DNA of 59,505 bases from Deltaproteobacteria bacterium (GCA_002731275.1 PCBK01000038.1:1-59505); one strand, 5' to 3'. Counted from the stretch's first letter, positions 1 through 9,299 are shown. Program-made: numbers and translations. The notes: generated by a model not told the origin, from the letters alone.

Positions 1-448
1 AAAACGCACCTCAAGGGCGTTCAGTACTTCATCTTTATAAAGCAAAATCGCACCTTTGTCAACACCAGTGATGCTTTTTTGTCACTTTTTCACCTTTTTT
101 CTCTCACCCCTGGTAAAAATATGGCATATTGTCTACTTTTTTACACCCAAAAACCCCCTGCCTCCTCTCCTCTTCTTCCTCAATCTTCTCCCAACCTTTA
201 AAGAACCCCAAAGAACCCCAAAGCGAAGCGCAAAAAACAACCCCGAAGGGGTTCAATTGGGGGGGAAGGCAAGCGAAGCGCGCCTGGGGGGCATTCATGT
301 CCCCCGATAGTCCAAGACGAACCTCAATCCCTCAATAGCCCAAAACCAAACACTAATCCCCTCAATAGTCCAAGCCAAACATCAAAATGAATCCCCCAAA
401 ACAACAAAACCCTCCTTTTTTACAAACTCCCTAAAGACCGCCTGGATC
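1..448. other. Intergenic, low complexity, no gene recognised
   Basis: No open frame here looks like a protein I recognise; the short frames overlap each other on both strands. The sequence holds C-rich mini-repeats of the form TCAATAGYCCAA near 305, 332 and 363, an AAAGAACCCC duplication near 200-222, and a segment near 266-290 containing AAGCGAAGCGC. A related, inverted version of that segment recurs near 2485-2520. This is seen in the sequence; the idea that it is a dispersed intergenic repeat family is inference. Confidence 0.5.
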
Positions 449-530
449 ATGCGCTGCAAAGCTTTGTAATGCGTGTTCGGGTCCCGGAGCATGCTCTGCA
501 AAGCTTTGTAATGCGTGTTCGGGTCCTGTT
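449..530. repeat. Two-copy 42-bp tandem repeat
   Basis: The unit starting ATGCGCTGCAAAGC at 449 recurs at 491 with period 42; positions 454-484 and 496-526 are identical over 31 bp. Each copy contains the near-palindrome TGCAAAGCTTTGTA. No function is assigned. Confidence 0.8.
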
Positions 531-707
531 TCTTGCATTACAAGCTCCAAGACGTGTGTTTGCCTCCTGTTTCTTGCGCTGTTGGAGAGTGCGTGGACAT
601 ATGCTTTGTGTTGGGTTGTGTGGAGAAGTGTTTGTCTCCAGGATACTGGAAAGTTTGTTTTGTCCGAAAAGTCTGCGTAGGCTTTGTACGGGTTGGGGGA
701 GGGTGTA

Positions 708-824
708 TTGGGTTTCGTTTGTGGTTAGGAGATTGGGGAGGGGGTGTTGGGTTTCGTTTATGGTTAGGAGATTGGAATGGGTGTGTTGGGTTTCGTTTGT
801 GGTTAGGAGATTGGGGAGGGGGTG
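708..824. repeat. Three-copy 39-bp GT-rich tandem repeat
   Basis: Units begin at 708, 747 and 786, each starting TTGGGTTTCGTTT and ending in a G-run. The period is a multiple of three, so it leaves a long open frame with a 13-residue repeat. I regard that frame as a by-product because it lacks a ribosome-binding site and resembles no known protein. The array lies just upstream of the MFS transporter gene. Confidence 0.75.
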
Positions 825-899
825 TGGTATATTCTCTGATTTTTTTGCTCTTGTATTGATTGCAGAACTTTACCCATCTTTTGACATTCGAGGTAACGG

Positions 900-2234
900 A
901 TGACGACCGAGCAAGCTCTCTCTCCTCTCTCGCCAGAGCAAAAGCGCTGGCGCATTAATGTACTGGCAGCGACCTGGTCTTCTTATGTTGGTTACTATTT
1001 TTGTCGCAAGGCGTTTGGTGTACTCAAGCCTGCTTTGCGCGAACAGTATCACTTTCAGGATATCGAGCTGGCCCAGATCTGGACGGCGTTTTTGGTGGCC
1101 TACATGTTGGGTCAATTTCTCTCTGCGTGGTTGGGGAGAAAGACGACGTGTCGACTGTTGTTATTGACTGGGATGGGCGTCTCGTTGATCGCGAACCTCG
1201 CGTTTGGGTTCGCGACCCTTGGTGGGACATCTGCGTACTGGTGGATGATTACCTTTATGACGGTCAATGGCTTCGCGCAGGCGACTGGTTGGCCTGGTAA
1301 CGTCGGTCTTTTGGCGAAGTGGGCGCGACATGAGGAGCGCGGTCGTCTGATGGCGTTGTGGGGGACATGTTACCAGCTCGGGAGCATCGCGGCCAAGCAC
1401 TTTGCGGCGTTTATGCTCGCGTGGTTGGGGATCGCGTGGTCATTTTGGGGGGCGTCGATCATCTTGTTCGCCATCTGGGTCTTGTTTTACTTTTGGGGAC
1501 AGGAGCAACCTGAGGATGTCGGGCTCCCTTCGATTGTCGAAGAGATTACGCTGACAGATGAAGAGGCCGCAGAGGAGGCCAAAAAGGATGGTGGTGCGCT
1601 CGCTGATTCTTCGACCCGTCCATGGGAAGAGGCGATCAAAGTCGTCATCGCGATGGGGATGATCTATTTTTGCTTTAAATTCTTGCGTTACGCGCTCGAC
1701 AGTTGGTCCTCGACGTTACTCAAAGACGCCTTTATGTCCGGTCCCAACGCGATCTCTTCTGCGACCGCTGGTCACCTGTCTGTGGCGTTTGACTGGGTGG
1801 GTTTTCTCGGTGTTATTGTCGGCGGTTTTCTCTCCGATAAGATCTTCAAGAGTCAGCGTACACCTGTGATCTTCTTTATGACTGTGGGGATGTTTATCTC
1901 GACGCTGTTCTTGTGGTGGTTTGGGACGTCTTCATTGTGGGTCTTTGTCGCGCTCCTTGGGTTCATTGGGTTTATGTTGATGGGACCGGATTCGTTGATC
2001 TCGGGGACCGCAGCGATGGATGTTTGCAGTAAGGAGATGGCCGTCGTCGCGAGTGGGATCATCAATGGTTTGGGCTCGATTGGTCCGATCGTACAGGAAC
2101 TCGTGATTGGCTATCTCAAGACGAGTCACGGACCACAGGCTGTGTTCACCTTGCTGCTTGGAGTCTCGATCCTGGCTGTTTTTGGGACAGGGCTGCTGTG
2201 GTGGCGTACCCATCGAGGTGGCGCTGCATTGTGA
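900..2234 (+). CDS. MFS transporter, organophosphate:phosphate antiporter (GlpT/UhpT-like)
   Basis: 444 residues with about twelve hydrophobic segments, the usual size for the major facilitator superfamily. The N-terminal GYYFCRKAF (about 31-39), the NGFAQATGWPGNV segment (about 123-135) and the following EERGRLMALWGTCYQLG (about 145-161) match the organophosphate:phosphate antiporter branch (GlpT, UhpT, PgtP), which exchanges sugar or glycerol phosphates for inorganic phosphate across the inner membrane. The start ATG has GAGG a few bases upstream. The gene stands alone, with a tandem repeat before it and a hairpin repeat array directly after its stop. The substrate cannot be read from the sequence. 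Family assignment is firm; the exact transported compound is unknown. Confidence 0.85.
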   Translation: MTTEQALSPLSPEQKRWRINVLAATWSSYVGYYFCRKAFGVLKPALREQYHFQDIELAQIWTAFLVAYMLGQFLSAWLGRKTTCRLLLLTGMGVSLIANLAFGFATLGGTSAYWWMITFMTVNGFAQATGWPGNVGLLAKWARHEERGRLMALWGTCYQLGSIAAKHFAAFMLAWLGIAWSFWGASIILFAIWVLFYFWGQEQPEDVGLPSIVEEITLTDEEAAEEAKKDGGALADSSTRPWEEAIKVVIAMGMIYFCFKFLRYALDSWSSTLLKDAFMSGPNAISSATAGHLSVAFDWVGFLGVIVGGFLSDKIFKSQRTPVIFFMTVGMFISTLFLWWFGTSSLWVFVALLGFIGFMLMGPDSLISGTAAMDVCSKEMAVVASGIINGLGSIGPIVQELVIGYLKTSHGPQAVFTLLLGVSILAVFGTGLLWWRTHRGGAAL

Positions 2235-2248
2235 GGCTCGCCCCTACT

Positions 2249-2408
2249 GTTGGGGCGGGTTTGGGGCGAGTTGCCACTCGCCCTTGCTGTTGGGGCGGGT
2301 TTGGGGCGAGCTGCCACTCGCCCTTACTGTTGGGGTGGGTTTGGGGCGAGCTGCCACTCGCCCTTACTGTTGGGGTGGGTTTGGGGCGAGCTGCCACTCG
2401 CCCTTACT
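2249..2408. repeat. Four-copy 40-bp hairpin-forming tandem repeat
   Basis: Units start at 2249, 2289, 2329 and 2369. Each carries GGGCGAG, a six-base loop (TTGCCA or CTGCCA) and CTCGCCC, a perfect 7-bp stem. The array begins 15 bp after the stop of the MFS transporter. From 2409 to 2516 the DNA is GC-rich and carries two related copies of GCTGCCGCGCTTYGCTTG (near 2409 and 2489). The RNA could fold into a row of four stem-loops; a role in mRNA stability or termination is inference. Confidence 0.85.
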
Positions 2409-2516
2409 GGCTGCCGCGCTTTGCTTGGCATTGTGGGTTTGCCACCCACACCCGCTCGGGGAGCAGCGCCCCCCGAACCCCCGCATGGGCTGCCGCGCTT
2501 CGCTTGCCGGGCTGCC

Positions 2517-2546
2517 TTGCATCAGCTTTTACAAAAGCTGATGCAA
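2517..2546. terminator. Perfect 14-bp inverted repeat, possible terminator
   Basis: TTGCATCAGCTTTT at 2517-2530 pairs perfectly with AAAAGCTGATGCAA at 2533-2546 across a 2-base centre. There is no T-run after it on either strand, so it is not a textbook intrinsic terminator. It sits between the repeat array and the 3' end of the convergent gene. Confidence 0.45.
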
Positions 2547-2600
2547 TGAGACGAGGGATGAGGGAAGGGAAGGAGCTGAGGGAAGGGGAGAGAGGGATGC

Positions 2601-3275
2601 TTAGAAGTAGGATGTCTGTTTGCTCGGGAGGAGGACTTCGCCTTGCAAACGTCTGACAAGTTGCCCACTTAATGTCACAAACTGCTCCATACGTTCAACT
2701 GTATGGAATCGACCTCGTGAGTTGATTTGCAAAACACCCCCTCTCACTTCAATCTCGACAAAGTAGGGCTCAAGGATCTCTCCTTCAGGTTTGAGTTGAT
2801 CGAGTGAGACGATGATCTGCCGTGTCTTTTCGTCTAGAAGTGCTTGTAATCTCTCTGGTTGATTGCTCTTCAGTCGAAAGCGTGCGTCAAAATCTTCATC
2901 GCCAACCTTGATATCATCCATCCCCATTGCCTGTCCCATCAAGCTCAAGACACCTTCTGGCTGAATGTTGAGTGTCCACCCTTCACAATGTTGAATCGGC
3001 ATGGCCAACCATGTGTAATGGGTCGGGTTCTTCGAGCCAAACGACATAAAGTACAGCTGCGCGTCCGTTCCTACGACTGGGATCGTCGCGCGCCCTTGTG
3101 TCAAAAAGAAGATACCCGGATATGCATGACCACCTCGCTCATTTGCCAATAACTGGAGCGCTTGGTTGCGCTTCTTGTGTGTTTTGTAGTCCTCTGTATA
3201 AGCCCAAATGATCAGCAAAACAAAGGTGATGAGGCCGACAACGATCCATGTCTCCTGGGAAGCGATGTAGAGCAT
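2601..3275 (-). CDS. Membrane-anchored protein of unknown function
   Basis: 224 residues from the ATG at 3275, chosen because GAGAGAGG lies just upstream; an earlier in-frame ATG at 3323 has no such site. Residues about 5-24 (WIVVGLITFVLLIIWAY) form one membrane segment, followed by a basic stretch and a soluble domain of mixed alpha/beta character. The segment with DFDARFRLKSNQPERLQALL (about 120-140 in this protein) resembles cytosolic domains of small unknown membrane proteins common in Myxococcota, but I cannot name a family. It converges on the MFS gene and is divergent from the alpha/beta hydrolase. Confidence 0.65.
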   Translation of the reverse strand: MLYIASQETWIVVGLITFVLLIIWAYTEDYKTHKKRNQALQLLANERGGHAYPGIFFLTQGRATIPVVGTDAQLYFMSFGSKNPTHYTWLAMPIQHCEGWTLNIQPEGVLSLMGQAMGMDDIKVGDEDFDARFRLKSNQPERLQALLDEKTRQIIVSLDQLKPEGEILEPYFVEIEVRGGVLQINSRGRFHTVERMEQFVTLSGQLVRRLQGEVLLPSKQTSYF

Positions 3276-3531
3276 GTGGTACCTCTCTCGTTTTTTGGGT
3301 TGTGCTCTTGAATGACAAAACAATCCTCAAAAAGGAACATTTTTGTGAGCGGTGTACTTCTGTTTGGATAGTCGAAGCGAGCTTCCAAAATGCCCACGTC
3401 ATTTTGGAGGAGAGTTTGTACACAGACATCGTCGTGCTACACTTTGCATGTCTACGTGTTTTCTTACAAATGTGAAGAGCCAAAGTCTATCGACGCTTTG
3501 ACTTTTCGCACATCACAAAGGTGGATCTATC

Positions 3532-4557
3532 TTGAAGTGGTTAAAACGGATCTTGTTGGCGTTGGTGGCTCTGCTCGGTGTATGTTTGGTTGCGTTGTTG
3601 ATCGCCTACTTTGCGGCGGCTGGTGAGTATCGTGTCCCTGCGACTGTCGCCAAAGACACATCTCTTCCGCGTTTGACGGTCAAAGGTGTCACCTATCACG
3701 GTGAAATCCATGGCCCCAAAGACGCGCCCGTTGTGATCGTCATTCATGGTGGTCCTGGGAATGATTATCGTTACCTGCTCCCACTCAAACCTCTCGCAGA
3801 CACGTACCGTGTGGTCTTCTACGATCAGCGGGGGACAGGGCTCTCGCCGCGAGTGCCACGTGAGGAGCTTACCCTCAACAACATGATCGAAGACCTCGCC
3901 AATATCGCCAAACACTTTGGCAAAGGTCAGAAGGCCCGTCTCATTGGACACTCCTGGGGTGCGATGTTGGCCTCCGCTGTGGCTGGACGCTATCCCAAGT
4001 TATTTAGTCACATCGTCCTCGCTGAGCCCGGCTTGTTAACGACCGAAGCGGCCAAAGCCTTCATGAAGAAGTTCCGCTTTATGCCTGGTCTGAAGAGTGG
4101 TCTCTCTCTGATCTGGCTGTGGCTTCAGTCCCGTCATGTAAAGGGGCCTGATAAGTGGGCAAAGAATGACCTCTTTTTTGCTTCGTTGACGGGACTTGAT
4201 GCTCCCGAGAATCCACTCAAAGGATACGCTTGCAACGGTGACAAAAAGACCATGCATATCCCGATGTGGCGTTATGGAATGGATGCGTCGATGGAGATCC
4301 AGGGCAAAGCGATGGGGGGCAAGACGATCAGCATCAATCTGGTCAAAGGCATCGAACAATACAAAGGCAAGACGCTCTTTGTGACGGGGAGCTGCAACAA
4401 GTTGATCGGCGCACCACACCAAAAACGCTACCACATGAAGTTCTTTCCAGGGGCGACACTCAAAGTGATCAAGGACGCTGGACACACGATGTTTGGTGAG
4501 AAACCAAAGGTCACTCTCAAGATCCTACGTGACTTCCTCAAAAGTAACCCAAAGTGA
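3532..4557 (+). CDS. Membrane-anchored alpha/beta hydrolase (proline iminopeptidase-like)
   Basis: 341 residues from a TTG start preceded by AAGGTGG. Residues 5-30 are a signal anchor, so the catalytic domain is probably periplasmic. It shows HGGPG (72-76, oxyanion hole), DQRGTGLS (98-105), and GHSWGA with nucleophile Ser141, all hallmarks of the prolyl aminopeptidase/alpha-beta hydrolase branch (S33). The late histidine sits in DAGHTMFGE (His about 318). At the place where the acid usually stands (GxxD) the sequence reads GSCNKLIG, with Asn instead of Asp. This may be a subfamily trait or mean the acid lies elsewhere. The substrate is unknown; peptidase, esterase or thioesterase activity are all possible. 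Confidence 0.8.
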   Translation: MKWLKRILLALVALLGVCLVALLIAYFAAAGEYRVPATVAKDTSLPRLTVKGVTYHGEIHGPKDAPVVIVIHGGPGNDYRYLLPLKPLADTYRVVFYDQRGTGLSPRVPREELTLNNMIEDLANIAKHFGKGQKARLIGHSWGAMLASAVAGRYPKLFSHIVLAEPGLLTTEAAKAFMKKFRFMPGLKSGLSLIWLWLQSRHVKGPDKWAKNDLFFASLTGLDAPENPLKGYACNGDKKTMHIPMWRYGMDASMEIQGKAMGGKTISINLVKGIEQYKGKTLFVTGSCNKLIGAPHQKRYHMKFFPGATLKVIKDAGHTMFGEKPKVTLKILRDFLKSNPK

Positions 4558-4610
4558 TGCGTACAATGGCAAATGCTTTCTGAGGATAAGTGGCTCGTTT
4601 ACGTTGTTAT

Positions 4611-7600
4611 TTACAGGTCCGTGGGCTGACTTTCACTTTCGCTTTGTTGTTCACTGAATCTTTGTTCGTAGTCACGTGCGATTTTTTGGATTTCCTCAAG
4701 CGGTGGAAGAGATTTTGCTTTTTGACAGAAGCGATTCACCTTGATCTTGTTCCAGATATCGTCTGCGATTTTCCAGTTTATTTTGTTATTTTCTTTTTTC
4801 AACAACGCGCGTTCTTGCTGTGCTTTTTCTTCTTCTTGTGATTTTCGTAAAAAGCAAGCATATGCAAGTCGGAGTTCGGAGTTGTTTGGGTGTAGGGTCA
4901 ATTCCTCTTCGAGCAAGCGCAAACCCTCAAGCACGAAGTAGCAATCTGTTTCACTTTCTGTACAATGAGCCAGACGCAAGAGGCCTTTCTTTGTCTTTCC
5001 CCACATAAACTCCACGAGCATTGCGTTGTATTGGAATTCTGCTGTTTCTATTGCTTCGGTGTTCTTTTGGGAGGCTAGAGACAGAGCTTGGCTCTTGTTT
5101 TTGAGTTTGTAGTGGCACCACATTGCAGCGCAAACTCCACCTTCTAGAGCATTTTCCGAAGTGAGCTCGATAACCTTCACCCAGTTACGTTGCATGAATG
5201 AAAGGCTCACAAGCATTTCGTTGTACTCTCTAGTGTCTCCAAATCTTTCGGTGTACAAAGATAGTATTTCTTCAGTCTTTGCGGAGTTTTTTAGCCTTGC
5301 TTGGCTGAAGAAAAGATGGCGTAGATACTTTTCATTTGTTGGTTCCTGTCTACATGCTCTTCTTACAAGGGGAATACACAGCTGTGGAAAGTCATAAAGT
5401 GCTTCGCTTACACGGTGCCATACGGATGCAGTCGCTGAGTATTTGTAGAGCAAATGCAAAACTTCCTCAAAAATTTCAAGCGGTTCTTTGTATTCTAGCC
5501 AAGACATTACCAACAAGGGGAGTTCTGCAATTTGTTTTTCTTCAGGAATATCCTCCAAGAGAGGAGCTATTTCCGCATACTTTTTCTGGCATGACAAGGT
5601 GTGTGCCAAGAAGATCCTGTGTTTTTCTTCTTGTGGTTCTTGCTCCATCAATTTTCGAAGTAAGTGCTCGCTTTTTTCATACTCTTTTTGCTGAAAGGAA
5701 GAAACCACTAGCAGTTGGTATGCCTCTTTTTTATATGATTTGTCGGAGTTTTCTGAGACTACTTTGGCGAACTTGTCAGTGATGGACCACTCTTTTAAGT
5801 CCATAAACCAACCTGCAAGGAGAAGGAGTTCTTGTGGATCTTCTTTTCCTTTTGGTAGGTTCATGATCTGCTTTCGTAGACTTAATCTCTTTTTGGGATC
5901 AGTATGGAGTGTGTACAAGCCAAATAAATGGAGTCCCTTGCCAAAAATGTTGTTTGGTTCGCCAAAAGCATACAATATGGAATGAAAAACCACTCCCAAA
6001 AGATGAGCATTTTTGGCTGAAAAATCATTGAGTTTGTCCAGATCTGGATTCATACCGAAGCAAAAGGCCAACACATCAAGCCAATGCAATGCATCCTCGC
6101 GTGATGTGATGGAGTCGAATAGATCGATGTTTTGTTGGTGGGCGTGGTATGCCGCGAGGAACGCCCAAACTTGTGTACTTTGTGGTTGGATCAAGTCGTC
6201 TTCTGTGTAACTCAAAATCCCCGCACTCATCAGGAGCCGGGGAATGTTCAGAACGGGAATGCTTAATGAACGATTTGATTCGAAGAGTTCAATGGCTTTG
6301 CCAAAGTCTATCTCACTCATTTTGTGTGTGTACATGTGGAATGCGAGCATGCTAGCCTGATTCATCAAATGTTCACGAATGTTACCCTCTTCGGTGATGC
6401 GTTCCAGACGCCAAGTGACAAACTTACGAAAGAGTTCAGCGAGATTACTGGGGAGTTGTTTGTCCTGATCCCATAATTGGGCGATCATCCTGGCGATGAG
6501 GGGAGCGCGAACTTCTGTAACGAGCATTTTATTTTGTCGTATTCGCTGGATGAGCTTTCGTACCTGCCCTCCACCACATCGCTCTTTAAAGAATGCCTCC
6601 AGCTCCTCGCCATCAAATAAAGCCAGTTTGTAGTGTTTGAAGGATTCAAACTCAAGAAAGCTCTCTGGGCACAGATCTTTGCGGCCTGATATGATCAGTT
6701 GGTGTTTTCTTGTTCCTTGGTATCGTAAAAATGCACGGATGAGTCGTTCTTTGGGGACTTGAGCAGGAAGCTCCGTCCATCCATCCAGAAGAAAGCAGAA
6801 GCGGTAGTCCTTCAGCATGTCTTCGATGGGTGGGGTATGGGTTTGGTATCGTGCGATAGCCTGTCGTATGAGTTCTTTTGCTTGCTCGCCTTTGTATCTG
6901 TCCAAAGGGATATAAAGTGGAATGACGACATCTCCTGTGGAAATTCCACTTTTGATTGCTGCGAGAGATGATTCAGATTGTTCTGTGAGTGTGCTTAAAA
7001 GTTGGAGTGTTTTGCCCCCTCCAATTGGACCTGTCAGAAGTACTTTTTGATGGGTTTGAGTATATTCCCAGAGTGTTTTAGGCTCTTTGTCTATGTCATG
7101 GAGTGAGAGTCTATCCCCTGGGATAAGGCGCTGGAGTTTATGGAATTCTTCCAATAGCGCGAAATCCGGATCGAGCGTCACGTTTTCCAGGTATTCATAG
7201 GGGAAAGTATGATTGGGTTTGGGGAGAGCGTATCCTGGAGAAAAATAACGCGAAAACCCTTTCCAGTCGTAGAGGTCGTGTGCCTTTGTAGCCATTTGTT
7301 GGTAGAAATCACTTGTTCCAAAGAGTACGAGAGGGTAGGGGATGCGCAACAGACCATCACGGTTGAAGTTGCTCGCTTGCAAAAATCCGTCGAGTTGCTC
7401 TGAAGAGAGTGATTCGAAGCCATACGCGAAAAGAACGATTTGTTTGTATGATGTTGAAAACTCGATCTCTCTGAAACGTGAAGAGTCTGTTTTTCTTCGT
7501 AGTTCTCGGGTTAAATTGATATCTCTTTGGGCTGGTAAAGCCTCATGTGGTGGAGAAAAGCGAACGGGATACAAATAGGCTTGTTGTTCCGCGAGGGCAT

Positions 7601-7760
7601 CTTTTAATGGAAGCAAAAGCGCACGGAAATTTTCGGGGGCATCGGACTCTATTGCGAATATTTGCCCGGCTTTGTAGTGTTGGATAAATACACGTATTGT
7701 CCTAAGTAGCTCTTTGTAAGGTTCTTCGCTGGACATAGTTTGCTTTAGCATTCCAACCAT
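4611..7760 (-). CDS. NACHT-like STAND NTPase with C-terminal TPR-like repeats
   Basis: 1049 residues. Residues about 15-180 form an ATPase-like module without a Walker A motif (IVLFAYGFESL, 108-118; PLVLFGTSDFY, 143-153). Next comes a full NTPase: Walker A GPIGGGKT (244-251), Walker B FCFLLDG with Asp326, and LIISGRKD (355-362). The C-terminal half is helical with TPR-like pairs such as EKSEHLLRKLMEQEP. This is the STAND/NACHT plan: N-terminal module, switch NTPase, repeat sensor. The ATG lies 3 bp after the upstream ATPase stop, with its ribosome site overlapping that stop, so the two genes are almost certainly translated together. The gene is visibly AT-richer than its neighbours, which suggests transfer. 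STAND pairs often act in phage defence or stress signalling; for this pair that is inference. Confidence 0.75.
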   Translation of the reverse strand: MVGMLKQTMSSEEPYKELLRTIRVFIQHYKAGQIFAIESDAPENFRALLLPLKDALAEQQAYLYPVRFSPPHEALPAQRDINLTRELRRKTDSSRFREIEFSTSYKQIVLFAYGFESLSSEQLDGFLQASNFNRDGLLRIPYPLVLFGTSDFYQQMATKAHDLYDWKGFSRYFSPGYALPKPNHTFPYEYLENVTLDPDFALLEEFHKLQRLIPGDRLSLHDIDKEPKTLWEYTQTHQKVLLTGPIGGGKTLQLLSTLTEQSESSLAAIKSGISTGDVVIPLYIPLDRYKGEQAKELIRQAIARYQTHTPPIEDMLKDYRFCFLLDGWTELPAQVPKERLIRAFLRYQGTRKHQLIISGRKDLCPESFLEFESFKHYKLALFDGEELEAFFKERCGGGQVRKLIQRIRQNKMLVTEVRAPLIARMIAQLWDQDKQLPSNLAELFRKFVTWRLERITEEGNIREHLMNQASMLAFHMYTHKMSEIDFGKAIELFESNRSLSIPVLNIPRLLMSAGILSYTEDDLIQPQSTQVWAFLAAYHAHQQNIDLFDSITSREDALHWLDVLAFCFGMNPDLDKLNDFSAKNAHLLGVVFHSILYAFGEPNNIFGKGLHLFGLYTLHTDPKKRLSLRKQIMNLPKGKEDPQELLLLAGWFMDLKEWSITDKFAKVVSENSDKSYKKEAYQLLVVSSFQQKEYEKSEHLLRKLMEQEPQEEKHRIFLAHTLSCQKKYAEIAPLLEDIPEEKQIAELPLLVMSWLEYKEPLEIFEEVLHLLYKYSATASVWHRVSEALYDFPQLCIPLVRRACRQEPTNEKYLRHLFFSQARLKNSAKTEEILSLYTERFGDTREYNEMLVSLSFMQRNWVKVIELTSENALEGGVCAAMWCHYKLKNKSQALSLASQKNTEAIETAEFQYNAMLVEFMWGKTKKGLLRLAHCTESETDCYFVLEGLRLLEEELTLHPNNSELRLAYACFLRKSQEEEKAQQERALLKKENNKINWKIADDIWNKIKVNRFCQKAKSLPPLEEIQKIARDYEQRFSEQQSESESQPTDL

Positions 7761-7763
7761 ACT

Positions 7764-9098
7764 CTACCCCACGATGCTGCTGTTGAGTCCCTCAACAAAC
7801 TTTTTGGCCTTCTCAGGAAACGAGTCTCTGAAGCGCTCTAGCAAGTCTTTTGCCAGAGGATGAACATCGAACCATTGTTGCCCGTTGGAATATTCGAGTG
7901 CAACAAGTGCGTGCAGGTGTTCTTTTTTTACATATGTTCGTTCTTGTGTGGCTTCGAGCTTTAGGAGAGCTTCGTAATCACTCTCTTCCAGAAAGCGGTA
8001 AAATTCATTTCTTTGTTTTTTCAAAGCTTCGGAGACTTCTGGTTGTTCAATTTGCTCTTTCTCTGCCAACATCGCCGCCATGGATGCTTCTTGGAGGACT
8101 TTGACGAGGTGACGGAGCACGCCTCCAGTCTTTTTGATGGCTTCGTTGAGTGCTTGTTGTGTGATTAAATCCTCTGAAATTCTCTTGTACACGAGCTCTT
8201 GAAGTTTTTCAACTTGGGGTTTGGGAGTGGGGTTTTTTAGTTTGCGAGGTTCCTCTATTCGGAACATGGGGAGATAGTACTCGTGGAAACCGGAGTTATG
8301 AAGAATTTCTTCGTAGTATGACTCCAGCATCAATGCGACTGGAGCTGTGTAGATGACACAACAGGGGATTTGAGCAAGTCCTTGTGAGTGATTTTTGAAC
8401 AAATCCAAACCTTTATTCACTGGGTAGATCTTGTCGATGTCATCGAGCATCAGGACGGGTTTCTTGTGCGTTTTGAGCGATATATCTGTAAACAGAGTGT
8501 CCAAGATTTCCAGCAACTGAGGCATCTTTTGTTGCACAACCCGCTTGGTTTTTGTGATTTGATCACTGCCTGCTTTTAGTTTTAATCCAATAAATTCCAA
8601 CAGTTTCGGGATGCCAAGCGAAACAAGAGCTCCTTTGGAAGTTGTTGTTTCTATTGTTTCGGTCGCAAGCCATGAGTACACTTTTTCCAAGTGTTTTGAT
8701 GCGAGTGAAAGTCCATGGCTTTGTGAAGTGTTGTAGGTTGCCAATAGCATAGACAGGGCAAGTTGCGGAAAATCGCACTCATGTGCTCCAACAAGATCAC
8801 TGATGGAGTAATGTATGGGTAGGTATGCCTCTTTTTTGGTCTCATCGGACTCTATTTGCTGAGCTATGTTGAATAGTTCTGTGGATTTTCCAATCCCTCG
8901 ATGTCCAAGAAGCAAGAATTTTGGGAGTGAGTCATTTGCACCTGACATCTCTAGATCCAACTTCATCAGGATCTGTCTGGCAATGCTGCGATCTTGATAA
9001 AATAGCGTGAGCTCATCGTTTTCGAGAGGGTTATTGGGGGTCAAGTTTCGGTAGGCTTGTTCAAGGTTTGTTGCTTTTTGGTGTTGAGGCACGCTCAT
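7764..9098 (-). CDS. AAA/STAND P-loop ATPase (Orc1/Cdc6-like)
   Basis: 444 residues from the ATG at 9098, selected for its TGGAG site; an in-frame extension further upstream has no good start. Walker A is GHRGIGKST (65-73), Walker B is LMLDDID (216-222), followed by a sensor-1-like strand CCVIYTAP (246-253). The N-terminal region before the P-loop (NLEQAYRNLTPNNPLEND, about 11-28) and a helical and winged-helix-like C-terminus fit the Orc1/Cdc6-like AAA group used in bacterial STAND systems. It is the first gene of a two-gene operon with the NACHT-like protein. Both are AT-rich and flanked by ordinary metabolic genes. No nuclease or membrane effector domain is visible, so the effector, if any, is unknown. 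Confidence 0.75.
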   Translation of the reverse strand: MSVPQHQKATNLEQAYRNLTPNNPLENDELTLFYQDRSIARQILMKLDLEMSGANDSLPKFLLLGHRGIGKSTELFNIAQQIESDETKKEAYLPIHYSISDLVGAHECDFPQLALSMLLATYNTSQSHGLSLASKHLEKVYSWLATETIETTTSKGALVSLGIPKLLEFIGLKLKAGSDQITKTKRVVQQKMPQLLEILDTLFTDISLKTHKKPVLMLDDIDKIYPVNKGLDLFKNHSQGLAQIPCCVIYTAPVALMLESYYEEILHNSGFHEYYLPMFRIEEPRKLKNPTPKPQVEKLQELVYKRISEDLITQQALNEAIKKTGGVLRHLVKVLQEASMAAMLAEKEQIEQPEVSEALKKQRNEFYRFLEESDYEALLKLEATQERTYVKKEHLHALVALEYSNGQQWFDVHPLAKDLLERFRDSFPEKAKKFVEGLNSSIVG

Positions 9099-9299
9099 TT
9101 TTTTCTCCAGGTTGGTTTGTTGAAAGAACTTATCAAATCCGATGTCGAAAGGCAACATGTGGGAGCGACTTGAGACATGCACATTCGAGAGGAGATGGAT
9201 TGGACAAACATCGCAAAAACGGAATAGCCCACCCCACCCAAAGCCTCTATGATGGTGTTGCAAGTACGTACTGCACACCAACATATCCAGGAGGCTATC

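Noticed and set aside
469-903. 144-codon frame with a 13-residue repeat
   Set aside because: It arises from the 39-bp tandem repeat, runs into the start of the MFS gene, and lacks a ribosome-binding site and any similarity.
2249-2408. Possible CRISPR array
   Set aside because: The 40-bp units are contiguous tandem copies without unique spacers, and no cas genes are in the window.
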